This document shows, piece by piece, positions 34,641 to 47,037 of a stretch of 64,000 nucleotides of DNA. The notes under the pieces were generated by a model. That model was not told the DNA's origin, searched no databases, and worked only from the letters and a program-made list of their open reading frames with translations. Where the stretch lies: positions 7,061,916-7,125,915 of the forward strand of contig NC_086375.1 in NCBI RefSeq assembly GCF_036588685.1, given 5' to 3'. Both the position numbers and the translations under genes were made by a program. How positions within the stretch are numbered: the stretch's first letter is position 1; the number at the start of each line of letters is the position of its first letter. This DNA comes from Mytilus trossulus (taxonomy: Eukaryota; Mollusca; Bivalvia; Mytilida; Mytilidae).

Positions 34641-35879
34641 AAATTTACATTGGACGGGCTTGATAATATGTATTAACATTTCGTGTGTGTTTAAGTCTAG
34701 ACGATATCTGAATAACAATTGAGGTGACCACCGAAGACTGCCGACGGCCATTAAAAACATTATCAACCTAAAAATAAATTGAAAGCGATCATGTCCAACA
34801 GATTATTTTAAGGTCCGTTTGATTTCCTACTAAAGGTTAAACTCATATATTTATCATCGCTTTACCTATATGAAAATGACTTTTTATGGTCCAAATCTGT
34901 CTATCAAATGGTTAACCCGTGGTAATTTTCAATGTAGACTTTATTTTTCGTTTAATAATGAAAACGTCTATTTCATGCGTAAAACACTTCTAACTTAGGG
35001 GTATAATTAAAAGTCACACGTATACGAATTCAATAACTTATCTTATCTTGACAAAAAATAAACAAAACTGGCTGCTAAAACCGATTTGTTTTTACCTTTT
35101 GTCACTGTCATTATTGGTTGGCCATTTTTTGTTGATCTCGTAGCTACTACCTCTTTTGGGACATATACACATCTTAATGTACCAAACTGTAGAACCTAAT
35201 AGCTGTTTTAAGTGTATTAAAAATGTTAAAAACATATTCGAAGTTTCTTATACCCATTTATTTGTGCTATTCAAATCCTGACCAATTACTTTTTGTGAAT
35301 CGAAATTGCATTTAAAAATCTTTTTAACTTATCGATGAATCAAAAACGAAATATTCTATTCATCAATTGAATAGAAAAAAGATTATTGGCCTACATTGAC
35401 CCAATCCGAAGTTTGATTGTTACTATAAAGTGTAGCTTTATATTTAAATCGCTCATTGAGTACAGCAATGTTCACTGATAGAGATATATAAGGTATGTCA
35501 ATTTTTCACCATTATTAGTTTAAATAAAAAAACTAAATTTTGAACACATTCGATATTATTTGTAAGTTGTAAGTTATAAGTAAGTGAGAACGATGCATGA
35601 TTACAATACAACTTTCGACGTATAATAAAACGAATATAAGTTTTACTGAATAATTGAAAGGATTTTTGTCTTTCATTCCACAATTACAGGAAAGGTTGAT
35701 CACATGCAAAGGTTTTAAGTGTTGTAATTGAATAACCCTTTCAAAAAAATAATAGACGACAACCCTAGTTTGTTTACCGTTATATAACATCTGTTCAACA
35801 TATACGGCAATTGACATGTTTATATTTACGTAGCCGTCCTTTTTCTCGTATATATATATAATGAAATTTTATTTTTTTA

Positions 35880-36090
35880 ATGACATGATCTACACGGTGG
35901 GTGCCACTTGTAAATCAAGAAACCATTCAATGGGACCGGAGATTACCCATGGTGTATTTTTGTGTTTGTGTTGTCCTATGTTGTATATATATTCGTTTCT
36001 CTATTGGTTGTTTCAAACAATGGCGTTTTTAGTTTCCCATCGACTCATGAGTTTAAATATTCATTTTGTATCGGCAGCATCCCTTTGTTA
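35880..36090 (+). repeat. Diverged copy of retroelement-tail family E
   Basis: Has gggtgccact, a short block near gattacccatggtgt, tgtcctatgttgtatatat, caatggcgtttttagtttcc, then a cgactcatgagttt block. This order matches the better copies at 51013-51470 and 52470-52910 but with many differences. Confidence 0.45.
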
Positions 36091-38132
36091 GCAGTCCATT
36101 TTGGAAATTCCACAGCGTAATTACTAAACATGATATGTCTTTGTTTATATCCCGGATTTATTATCGCTCAATCGATTCCTGACTTCTAAACACTGGTATA
36201 CTACTGTTGCCTTTATTTTTTTATATGCATAAATTAAAATAATGTTAAAATCAATAGGAAGATAAAAAAAAATTGAAATACCAAACAAAAATTAAAAATT
36301 AACACAATAAACCTAGAATGCAAAAAATATTGAAACATATGACTTATCGTTGAAATAAGATTATTAAAAAAACCGCCTTTGTGCAACTGCAATTAGAAAT
36401 TCCCTGCTCATACTGTGTCAACTACACTACTATATAAAGAAAGATATTTGATATGATTGCCATTGAGAAAAATATCCACCACAGTTCGAATGAAGATATA
36501 AGCTGTGCGAAATATAAAGCCTGACGTGAAAATATAAACAATAATATTGAAAACACTAACGGACTAATTTATAACAAAACATTTTTTTTTAAATATGTCC
36601 GACATGAACCAACGCCACCCACTGACATACAGGCTCCAAACATAAAACATGCACATATAGAATGCGGCATCGTTAAACTGTTTGAAGGGACCAAGCTTCC
36701 TTAACATTCGAGAGTGGTGAAAAATTACAACATAAGAACAGAACAATAGAACAACATAACAACAAAGTTAAAACTAAGTTGTTAAGAGCATTACCCATTA
36801 TTTCGATACAGAACAGAGAGAGATATAGAAAAAGAAAAGACAGGGCAGACCAGTTGTATTTATTATGGTTTTAATTTACTGGAAACGAAATAAATAGTTA
36901 TTCAAATAAAAATAATATTCAACGATCTGATAACGATGTTGAATTGACAATCTTTCATCATGAGTTTTTTTTAAAGGATTGATGAGTTTATACGGATTAT
37001 ATCTGAATTTCCGTGCCCGGTAAACAAGATTATCGTAATATAGGATGTGCTATTTCGATTGAAAATTTCAAAATATCTAAAGTTACATCAAAACTTGCAA
37101 ACCAAATCTTTACATTGATGACAGATCTTCGAAAAATAAATAAAGAATTGGTGGTAACGAAATTCCGTACTGAATAATTTACCAATAATACATAATTTTT
37201 TTTCTACTGTTATGGAAAGGAGTTTTTTTTAGAAACGGTAATTATAATGTCTCACGACCTTTCTGTTGAAATACCTAATGTATTCTGATTATTATTGTTT
37301 TCCACGTTTGTTTTACTATCACATGGTTTCACATTGGTTTCGCAAAATGTAGAACAGTAAAATATATTGACATGCTTACGTTTGCACCCTGGACATTGTT
37401 TATCCAGTAATGACTTTTGGACAGCAGTATACTACTGTAGCTTTTATCTACCATATTGTTTGTTTCATTATCAAAATATTCTAGTGTACTCAGTCTTAAG
37501 CAAACTAGTTACTCTTTGTGAAAGTTTTATATCTAACAATAATTTAGAGATGTTCAAATTTACTCCTAACTCGGTAGAGATAGAAACCTAGGGTCTACGA
37601 ATTTAAGTCCACTTGGTTCACTTAAACTTTAAGTGAGGTGAAGGTGACAGGTAAATATCGTATTCTAATTACGAATTATGTTTATAATTCTTGTTTCTCA
37701 TGAAAGGTGTCGACAAAACGGGTTTTTTCTTCTTCAAATTGTGATTTAATATATGTAACTTCATTAAATGAATTCGGAAAGATTAATTGACATGCAACTT
37801 ATAGAATCCTCTGGAACCTTTCGTCTCTTTTATATACGAGTTTTCAAACTTAATGTACTGGTATTTGACATAAGTTCTGAGTTTACAATATTGGAAAAAG
37901 ATAACCGTAGTGGTCTTGCGTGTCTAGAAGAACATGTACATGTATGTGTACTAATCTCGGAATAAAACCTGAAACGTATATTTTTCGAATCCGCTTGAAT
38001 TGATCTTTCATGTTCGAACTAAAACCGCGTTAATATAGAGGAGCAAGTTGTCCCCGTCATATTAAGAAAAACTACATATATTTTATCATATCAATGTCAA
38101 GTGACCTTTATTTGACAAGGGGAGTGACTTCA

Positions 38133-38748
38133 GGGCATACGATACAGTTTTGATCCTGTATTTACAAGTTCGTGAAAATTTGCATATGGGCTATTTTTTA
38201 CCTGATTAAATCAAATATGTAATAAAAAATATACCTTCATGTACTACTTTTTGAGTACAATGAGGTCGAAATTTTGAATATTTGCTCAAAATTCAGATTT
38301 GTGGACGAAATTTCTTTTTCGAAAGAAACACACAACTTTTTTGTTATAAAAGATAAACACAAATTGTTTTTTGTAAAATAATCGGTAATTTTTGTATTTT
38401 ATAGGTACCTTAAAAAAGTATGCATTTTTTTATTCAGAAATAACTCACATTTATCAAATGTTCATGAATTGAGGAAAATACATCTTTTTTTGCTTCATGT
38501 TTATCAAAATAAAAAAAGAAATCTTCTATTTACAGTTTTATAAAATTTGGGTCACATAATCTTCCTGCAAAATGAAATAAATTACTGTTTTGAAAAATAG
38601 GGTTCCATGAGCTCGTTTTCAAATTAAATTAGTTTGAATGATAAAAACAGTCGAAAAAATGCATCTGTTCCCGATATGTCACATTTTGACGTCGCGAAAA
38701 TAACATTTTACGTTTGCATTACCTCCCCTGTAAATGTATCGTATGCCC
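38133..38748. mobile_element. MITE-like element with 14-bp terminal inverted repeats
   Basis: The left end is GGGCATACGATACA, and the right end is its exact reverse complement (tgtatcgtatgccc). The 616-bp interior is AT-rich and non-coding. Target-site duplication is unclear (cttca on the left, ttaag on the right). Confidence 0.65.
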
Positions 38749-39116
38749 TTAAGATAGCGCAATTATTATAATAAATCTGTAATTTCATCACAGGTAAAGC
38801 ATACAGTACAAATTAATTATTTGAATTTATACATTAGTTGAGTGCAACTTTGTTTAATCTTTATCCAAATGTGTGTGTTGTCTTTTAAATTTTCACTGTG
38901 AGGGCTGTTATTTGCTTTACTTGTTTATTCACGCTTTTTTCTTTTTATTATAAAAAAACCCACCATTTCAATTATTTGTTTTCTACAATACTATAGAATT
39001 TCTATCTCCGTTACAGCAATTTATTTTACCTTCACAAAATCCGGTAATATGTAAACCTATTTCTATTTTTAACTTATATATGTAAGAATGTGGAATCATC
39101 TTTTTAATATTACAGA

Positions 39117-39295
39117 ATGAAGACGATGTACTCCAATGTAGTAGTTGGTCTACTCATCATTGCAGTGTGTACTGATGTTGTATTACTTTGTCCAAACAAC
39201 TGTACCTGTACCATGTCACGTGGTCTAGATGTAGATTGCGACAACCAAGGGCTGACTGTAATTCCAAGAAACTTTCCAAATGACTCATATGCAAT
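39117..39295 (+). CDS. LRR protein gene, exon 1 (signal peptide and LRRNT)
   Basis: ATG one base after an attacag acceptor, so a 5' untranslated exon lies upstream. It encodes a signal peptide (MYSNVVVGLLIIAVCTDVVL) and a cysteine-rich LRR N-terminal cap with the pattern CPNNCTCTMSRGLDVDC, then NQGLTVIPRNFP. This matches LRRNT domains of secreted and cell-surface LRR proteins. The exon ends GCAAT|gtaata, two bases into a codon (phase 2), the phase shared by all the 72-nt LRR exons downstream. The gene therefore encodes an extracellular LRR protein, either secreted or membrane-anchored; its C-terminal cap or membrane segment is not in the window. Confidence 0.85.
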
Positions 39296-39891
39296 GTAAT
39301 ATGTTTTTCTTAGTCTTTCATCCTTAGCTATTATCTAATAAGTATTTAACACAAAAATAAACTGATGATCTGTAGATGTTTTCTGAAAAATAAGTCGGGA
39401 AAATCGTAGAAAGATATACAGCACCATGTCCTGATCATGAAGTCAAACACACATGACATGGTTAGCCAAAGGACTTTACAGAGAAAATATCTTAAGAGTA
39501 TGCAAACTTAACATAGATTAAAACGTTGATAAACACAGTTCTAAGATGTTCAAAACAATGGCTAGGACAAGTTTGGAAATAAGTGCAAATAAAAAAAAAA
39601 GAGTTCTGCGCCATAGGAAATATTTTTTATATGATTTAGACAGTTTTTTTTTCAATATTGCAAAAATGTGTATCGCATTTTAGTCAATAATAACAAAATC
39701 GAAATAATCAATGCACACAATGATTTCTGTATATAGAAAAATTGCATTGTAAGCAATCTCAAATCATTATTCTAAGTACTTGTATATAGGATTGAGGATT
39801 GATATGAAGTATATAATATATAGTTTGAAAATCAGTGCTACCCTATTATTTCAAACAGAGTGTGTCTTTGAAATGAAAAATATATCCATCA

Positions 39892-40122
39892 TCGGCCCAT
39901 TGGTCTAAGCAGTTACTACTGTAATCACTAGCTAGTCAACAATAGCTTGTAAGTTCGAATCCCGCTCATACGGGTGCACTCGACTCCAATCTTAATTGAC
40001 TAGGATTGTCAGTTTACCTATATCTGGTCACTCCGGCGTCTCAAACCAATAATACAAAACTGGCCTTCACGGAATAGCCTAAATGCGTTGCTTAAAGGTG
40101 GCGTTAAAGGACAAAAAAAAAA
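39892..40122 (+). mobile_element. tRNA-derived SINE with A-rich tail
   Basis: A-box-like start (ggcccattggtctaagcag), exact B box GTTCGAATCCC at 39953-39963, a central domain (actccggcgtctcaaaccaa), the tail phrase aaaggtggcgttaaaggaca and a run of A. This is the classical tRNA-related SINE layout. It lies in the first LRR-gene intron, sense orientation. Confidence 0.75.
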
Positions 40123-40235
40123 TGTATCGATCACCGTAAGCCCTCCAATGCTGCATGTTTGTCGATTTATGAAGGTTATAGCCATTGCTAATAGTAGTAA
40201 GGTCTTGGAATAAAATCAACGGTACCAATTTTGTT

Positions 40236-40279
40236 GCACCAGATGCGCATTTAGACAATACATGTCTCTTCAGTGATGC
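40236..40279 (-). ncRNA. Hammerhead ribozyme, unit 1 (G12 mutated)
   Basis: Minus-strand order: stem I GCAUCA, core CUGAAGA, stem II GACA/UGUC, then UAAA instead of GAAA, stem III UG/CA with AU next to the cleavage site AUC, and stem I UGGUGC. The only core defect is G12 to U, and G12 is the general base in cleavage, so this unit should be inactive. Confidence 0.75.
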
Positions 40280-40586
40280 TCGTGGCCAAAATATTTGAAA
40301 TCCAAAGCATATATAAAAGATGAAGAGCTATAATCCAAAAGGTCCAAAAAGTATAACCAAATTCGTGAAAGGAATCAGAGCTTTGCATGAGGGAGATACA
40401 TTCCTTAATTTATAATAATTTCTAATATTTTATAACAGCAAATTTTAATAACACAAAAAAATCCGTATTTTCATGCCAGTACCGAAGTACTGGCTACTGG
40501 GCTGGTGATACCCTCGGGGACTAATAGTCCACCAGCAGAGGCATCGACCCAGTGGTAGTAATAAAATCAACGGTACTAATTTTGTT

Positions 40587-40630
40587 GCACCAGATGCGCA
40601 TTTCGACAATACATGTCTCTTCAGTGATGC
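40587..40630 (-). ncRNA. Hammerhead ribozyme, unit 2 (intact core)
   Basis: Same fold as unit 1 but with the canonical GAAA. Core CUGAAGA fits CUGANGA (position 7 may be any base). Stem II is GACA/UGUC with a UGUAU loop, and the A15.1-U16.1 pair is present. The cleavage triplet is AUC, cut predicted between 40593 and 40592. Stem I GCAUCA pairs with UGGUGC over six bases. Stem III has only three pairs and a 2-nt CG loop. Such minimal stem III forms usually need dimerisation, and its AUGCGCAU sequence is self-complementary. Confidence 0.8.
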
Positions 40631-41223
40631 TCGTGGCCAAAATATTTGAAATCCAAAGCATATATAAAAGATGAAGAGCTATAATCCAAAAGGTCCAAAA
40701 AGTATAACCAAATTCGTGAAAGGAATCAGAGCTTTGCATGAGGGAGATACATTCCTTAATTTATAATAATTTCTAATATTTTATAACAGCAAATTTTAAT
40801 AACACAAAAAAATCCGTATTTTCATGCCAGTAGAAAGAAGTTGGAAGAGTGCTGACCAACTACTTTTTAAGAGATTTATAGTTTCGAATACACTTTAACG
40901 CTAAGTTTGTATCTTATTCTTTTGCCACTAAACCTGTTATATTTAATTCAACTTACGTCATGCATTTTTATACCTAAATTTCGAAATTTTGACAAAGATA
41001 TTGAAATTAACTTTCTTACGGTTTAAAAACAATATGAATTTAAGAAAACACATTCTAATTATGTATATCTTTACTAACGCTATGGACAATTTTGTAAATA
41101 TAACAATAAGGCCAATATTACATGTAATATGCATGCGCTTATCCATGAATTATGGTTACGTTTGCCAGATGATGCACCCAATGTGTAATGTTAATTTGAT
41201 TCATGTGCTCCAATTTTAAAACA

Positions 41224-41254
<31 letters not shown>
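41224..41254 (+). repeat. (AAT)n microsatellite
   Basis: About ten AAT units, followed at 41260-41320 by a small hairpin motif (tatagcgcc ... aaggcgcttta). Confidence 0.9.
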
Positions 41255-42369
41255 GTAAAAATTTCTATAGCGCCCTATATAACAATTAAATAACTCTAAG
41301 GCGCTTTACATATATATATACATGATACAAATATAATAAGTTTACCACAAAACAAAATGAAATAAAAAATGTTATGTTTAAAAGAACTAAAAACGTATAT
41401 ATGAAAGATATATGAACAGAAATATTTATATTGATAGAAAAATAATAGAATTAAAATCAATAATAAGTACAAAAAAAAATATTTAAAACATAGAAAGCGA
41501 AAATATATTAAAATTTAGCAGAAAGATTATAATAAATAATTGAAATGGTCATGAAAACTTTTGCTAGAATAAAAATTGTACGAAGAAAACAAAAAACAAA
41601 AATCACAGCACATTTTCAAATAAAAGGAATAAGAATTAAGATAATAGCTTATTAAACGCAAGTCTGTAAAAATACATGTATGTCTTCAATTGCTTTTTAA
41701 AACACTGAACAGATCTATCATACTTATGTTGATAAGAAAATGTTAAAACATATTCAATTGAAACATACATTTTCGTTTGATTATTTAAATGCTGCGTAAT
41801 AAATTTGTGTCTCGTTACCAAACTCATAATTTAAAAAAAAGCATTTATACAATATACTAATCAGTCTATGGAATAAGTGAATCGATGAAAATGTTTCTTA
41901 TATGAAAAAGCGATGTTGTCTCATATGAAATTGTAAATATGCATACACTCTACGCGAAAATAATGGTTTTCGGTAATGAAAAATATGTTTTGTTGAGAAA
42001 ATACCAATTTCAAAACATTTTGTTCAAGTACCAACAACAATTATGTCTAAATATATATTTCATAGTTTATAATTAAAAGCAAAGGTTTATGTCCGTGTCA
42101 AACTTTAAGTGCTATGTTTTTCTTAGGTACATGAATTAACAAATACTATAAATTCTAATATAATTGCAATTCTTGTAAAATATGAGAGCTGTATTATTTT
42201 AATATCACTATATGTAACATGTCAAATTATTAAGCAATTTTAAGGCCACTGCTTGACGTCAAAATATATTTGTTATCATCTTTTCAACGGGACAAGCTTT
42301 GATATTCAATGAAAACTGTTGTTCCTGGTTCACAACATTTTCAATGTTAGTAATAAATAAATCTTTAGT

Positions 42370-43145
42370 TAGACAATATTTCGGCATTCACCTAAAAGGC
42401 TTACCAAATCTTTAAACAGACTTATTCAGAAGGGATATAGTTACGATAGTGTGATCAGCGCATTGAATACAGCATAATTAGGTATACGTATTGATTCACT
42501 TAAAGGGTCTTTGCATCGGAAAGAACCTTTTGTTTTATAAACCAGTTTTTGGTATGATACGGGTTATGGTATTCACATGTATTTCATGATGGTATAATAT
42601 TAAACCGCTTATGGGAGGATTGTGCCTAATGTTTATATGATGAAGACATAATCGTTAATCAGTTAAATGAGTTCTGGAGCTGGCATGTCAATAACTGCTA
42701 GTAGTCCTTTGATAATACGTATATGTTTAATTGTCAATGTGCTTCGTTTCTTTTTTTAACCTTTTTTGACATTGGACTCGGGATTCTATTTACTGGGTTT
42801 AACTGGAAGTATTGCTGTGTATTAATTTTATATTGCCGCCGCCGCCATGTTGTGACTCTCTCAAGTCAGGAGCATGTTGCCTTTACAAATGTATTAGTCT
42901 TTAAGTCTTTTACGTTTTTTAAATTTTATTTATTTTTTTATTTTTTCGAGTTGAGTGTGACGTCCATTTTCACTGAAAAAGTATGTATACACATTTTGAT
43001 AAGAGGCCAACTGAAGCCCAACTCCGAATGCGGGAAATTCCTTGCAGTGTTGAAGATCCATCGGTGGCCTTCAGCTGTTTCCAGTCATTTTATCGGGTTG
43101 TTGTCTCTTTCACATATTTCTAATTTTCATTCTCAATTTATTTTC
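42370..43145 (+). mobile_element. 5'-truncated copy of retroelement family R
   Basis: It begins in the last codons of the RT relic (matching ttattaagaagggatata, with ttattcagaagggatata here) and carries the whole tail to cattctcaattta. Diverged by many substitutions and small indels. The ORF at 42723-43160 lies in non-coding tail and is not a gene. Confidence 0.7.
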
Positions 43146-45005
43146 ATTCGTGGTATCTGATATTGTTTTATTCCGAGTATGAGTCTGCTCAATTGGATTT
43201 TAAGTTGAATGACAGATGATATCTTCAAAGTTCAACAGTAATTTTACATTTTTCTTTGTTTGGAATAATTATTTTCTACTTGACTGTATATTCATTTCCA
43301 TGTGTAATTTGGAACCGGAATGAATTGAATTGTTTGTCTGAATGTTTTTCTATTCTTTTAAGAAATGATATAACTCTGTCTTTGTTGATATTCGCAGCAT
43401 GACCTATGATTAAATCAAGTAAGTAGATTGAATATTCACAGAAGCCACATTGGAATACTGCCATATAATCAAAACTGGAGGATGCACTTTGTAAATACAG
43501 CTGTTTCTCAAACCATGCCTCTTTTTGGGAGATATATAATATTCAAAGATGATTTTATTTGTTGACATACTGGGTCTCGGATATGATATATATGTTTACA
43601 TTTACCAGTATAAAAACATACTATTGCGGTGAACAATTAATTCTGAAGCAGGCAGAAAGTAAAGGTTGGGGTAGTCCTAAATTTAAGTATAAGTTTAAAC
43701 TCTAATAATTTCGGGGCATATAAATGTTTAAAATATGCCGCACTATATTTTGACCATTTGATAAAATAGTAGTGTATATCAACTTTCTATTCTTGGACAT
43801 TTTTTTTTCAAGAAACTTCACAAAAAAGTGTCACAGTTTTAGCCGCAAATGGAGTTCCTATCATGCCTATAGGACATTGCCTTGTCTATATGTACAGAAA
43901 TGCAACCTGAAAATATAATTACTCGGTATAACCATGTGATCGAAATTAATGGACTTAGCAGGTTGTTAACCCTGTCAACTATCGATAAGAGGAAACAACA
44001 TTCTTCGACATTAGTACATTAAAGCGTTATTTGTCTTACACGTACGTTCAAAGCTTGATGAAAGAAATTACATCAGTTTAAAGTTGTCTGATTTGGGTTA
44101 AAAAAATCTTTGTATTGTACTAACTTAATCTAAATGTCAATCACTATTTGTTTCAAAAACGCAAAAATTAAAAATAGCAAGTTGCTTTAATTTTCAAAGG
44201 TTGGCGAGAATTTTTTCTCTTATCCATTACTCCTTTTTCTCTGCTTTCCTTCTGGATTTTATATCCTTTCTGTTACATGCTTATGTCCTGTTAGTATTCC
44301 AAAATATATTAACGAAGGGTATATCTGTTTTAATCTTCATGGAATAACTATCGTCGAATATTTGTTCCATAAGGAATATTTATAATGAAATTACCTATGA
44401 TTAAGTTTTCAAAGTGACGTTTGCTATAGGAAACAATTATACGTGGACATCATTACTATGCTTATGTTCTAATTCGTAACCTCAACCGAACATAAAACAT
44501 TTATCAATATAATACAAAACTCTCACATGGGAGTAGCCACTTGCAAAAGTCAAGTGCATTTTCGAAAAAACAAAGATCGGGCATATGTATGATTAGTCTA
44601 ATATAATTAAATACCTTAATTCTGAGATACAGATAATTGAGTAATAATGTTTTCCTTCACATATCCATCTTTAGCATATTCGGATAAATCTATCTGTCAT
44701 AATTTCACCATCTATGCGCCAAGCTTAGAAACCATAATTATAAAATAATTCATCCGTATAAAGAAGCTATATCCAAAATAAACTAGCTTAGTACTTAAGT
44801 GTAAATCTTTTGAAGTATATTAATGGCATATTATAGACATTCGACATGTATCATTCAGGTACATTACATTGACCTTGAACAAGCAGTGCCATGTCGCCCA
44901 GCGATATTGATTCAGCGTACATGTTATTTTTCTGTCCAAGAGGTATTTTTATTTTTGTATTCTAATCAATAAACGTACCTTATAAACAATCAACATACCT
45001 TCAAT
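43146..45005. other. Intron sequence, no gene or clear repeat
   Basis: AT-rich DNA within the large first intron of the LRR gene. No LRR-like 72-nt exon with flanking AG/GT was recognised, and no long repeat. Confidence 0.5.
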
Positions 45006-45009
45006 GGTA

Positions 45010-45730
45010 TTCTAGCTAGTGGTCATCCCTATTATTATTCTAGCCTAGTGGCAACCTGTATTGCAATTTTGCCAAGCGGCAATCTGTTTAGTTATTATAG
45101 CCCAGTGGTAATCTGTATATTGTTTTTCTAGCTATGCGTCATCTCTTAAACGTTACTCTAGCCAAGCCACAAAGCGTTACTCTAGCCAAGCGACAAAGCG
45201 TTACTCTAGCCAAGCGACAAAGCGTTTCTCTAGCCAAGCCAAACACCAATCTATAGTTATTATAGCCAATCGCCAATCTGTATTGTTATTCTAGCCAAGC
45301 GGCAATCTGTTTTGTTATACTAGCCAAGCGGAATTCTGTATTGGTATTCGAGCCAAGCGGCAATCTGTATTGTTATTCTAGCCAAGCGGCATTCTGTATT
45401 GTTATTCTAGCCAAGCGGCAATCTTTATTGTTATTCAAGCCAAGCGGCAATCTATATTGATATTTCAGCCAAGCGGTCACCTGTAAATATTGTCATTCTA
45501 GCCAAGCGGCAACCTTAAGATATTGTCATTCTAGCCAAGCGGCAACCTGTAAAAATTGTCATTCTAGCCAATTGCAAGCGGCAACCTGTTAATATTGTCA
45601 TTCTAGCCAAGCGGCAACCTGTAAATATTGTCATTCTAACCAAGCGGCTATATATCTTGAATATTATTTAAGCCAAGCAACAATCTATATTGTTATTTTA
45701 GCCAAGCGGCCACCCGTAAATATTGTCAAA
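45010..45730 (+). repeat. Minisatellite, 29-33 bp units (attctagccaagcggcaa)
   Basis: More than fifteen units of the form attctagccaagcggcaatc, tgtattgtt (29 bp) on the left and attctagccaagcggcaacc, tgtaaatattgtc (33 bp) on the right. Shorter 24-bp variants (actctagccaagcgacaaag) occur near 45170-45230. The array grades between subtypes. Confidence 0.85.
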
Positions 45731-46620
45731 CTCAACACTGACGCCCCAATCATCAAAATCAAAAAACCTTACTAAAAGCATCTGCTTAGACATTCTTATC
45801 TCTAGGTATCCATTCAATATCTAAATTAATAGAATACTTTACACAACTAGAAAATATTGACATCGCAAACTATGTAGTTGCGTTTTTACCACTACCTAAC
45901 TCCACTATACCCACACAATTCTGACTGTCCGTAAACCACTTCAAGACATCCCCGCATGGATAACTGACCTTGAACAATATCTATACATAATTCTAAAGCC
46001 TTCCTTTCTCTCCATATCAAACTTAATCCTGTCCCTCAACCAGTCAACATTTAAAAAAAAATAAAAAATATCTGATTCTCTAATAGACATATATAAGCTC
46101 CATAAGCAAAACTGCTAGCATCCGAAAATACAATTTTAGAAGGATACTTTATACTAGAAAAATTATATCCCCTTGACCACTGACCCTCTCCTCGTGCATT
46201 TGAACTTCTATTATTTATGTTTCTTTAATCACTCTGTAATGTTATGCTCATATTGGGCCCTTTAGTTTTAAAATAAAATATTGTATTGTATACTCTGAAA
46301 AACATTCCGAATTTTAAGGCAACATTTTATGTTTCCAACTGTAACTCACTTATGAACTCTTGTTCCCTCAGTCAATATAGACTCAATAAATCTTTACAAT
46401 AACCGACATTCAGTTATTAATCTGGTTAACGTTAAATTACATTACATAGAAATTACTCAGCCGGCGACCCCGATTAAATGCATGCACTAATAAAAGGGAA
46501 AGCATATGTCGATATTGTTAACGGGTTTATAACAGGAGGTCTGGTTTTAACTTCTTCAATACAACCCATAACCAAAAGATCAGCAATAGCTCGAGATATA
46601 ATTTTTGCATTATCAATAGC

Positions 46621-46647
46621 ATTTTTTTTTTTTTTTTTTTTTTTTTA
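46621..46647 (+). repeat. Poly-T tract
   Basis: About 26 T residues in a row followed by T-rich sequence; it may be the A tail of a minus-strand insertion. Confidence 0.8.
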
Positions 46648-46773
46648 ATTTTTATTTTTTACTAAAAGGAAAAGGATATCCGTGTAAAAATAATGTCTAA
46701 CACATATGAATTTGGTTCTATCATTTTTCAATAATCGAAATATGTTTTCCGTCTACCTTGAACAGATTGTGTA

Positions 46774-47037
46774 CTAATTGATAATAGATTGCTCATATTC
46801 ATATGAATCCAGTTGTAAAGTGTTTAATTGCTCTCGTTTATCACTGTCAACAAAATCAAAATAATACTTATCATTCATATCTTCGTTCGCAACTTGTTGG
46901 GTGGATAAACTTTGAACAGTTTCGTCTCCAGTGAGCCATCGTCTGGCAACCAAAACAGAAGTCTGTAGATTTTGGTCCATTGTTGTTTTTCTAGTAGACA
47001 CCAAAACTACGATCAGTAGCACTAGTAGCAGTTGCAT
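46774..47037 (-). CDS. Hypothetical secreted peptide ORF
   Basis: An ATG-initiated ORF of 87 codons. The first 15 residues are a strong signal-peptide-like core (MQLLLVLLIVVLVST), followed by an acidic, cysteine-free segment (for example NEDMNDKYYFDFVDSDKREQ). On the same strand, about 180 bp upstream, are a CCAAT-type gattgg and a TATA-like gatatataaag near 47212-47226. The inferred leader would contain upstream ATGs. I do not recognise the protein. It lies inside an LRR-gene intron on the opposite strand, and it may be a small nested gene or chance. Confidence 0.3.
   Translation of the reverse strand: MQLLLVLLIVVLVSTRKTTMDQNLQTSVLVARRWLTGDETVQSLSTQQVANEDMNDKYYFDFVDSDKREQLNTLQLDSYEYEQSIIN

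Larger units (their letters stand above)
40210..40833 (-). mobile_element. Head-to-tail dimer of a hammerhead-bearing small repeat (retrozyme-like)
   Basis: A roughly 270-bp block (taaaatcaacggta to ttttcatgccagta) occurs twice, 351 bp apart and nearly identical. The two blocks are joined by about 80 bp containing an accgaagtactgg hairpin (agtaccgaagtact). Each copy contains a hammerhead motif on the minus strand, and the two predicted cleavage sites are exactly 351 bp apart. A tandem arrangement with a ribozyme in each unit is the known layout of retrozymes, non-autonomous retroelements that move through circular RNA. A short minus ORF (40521-40739) crosses the block and is probably chance. 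Confidence 0.7.

Noticed and set aside
42723..43160. 145-codon ORF with hydrophobic segments
   Set aside because: Lies wholly in the non-coding tail of a family R retroelement copy; the same tail elsewhere is interrupted in this frame.
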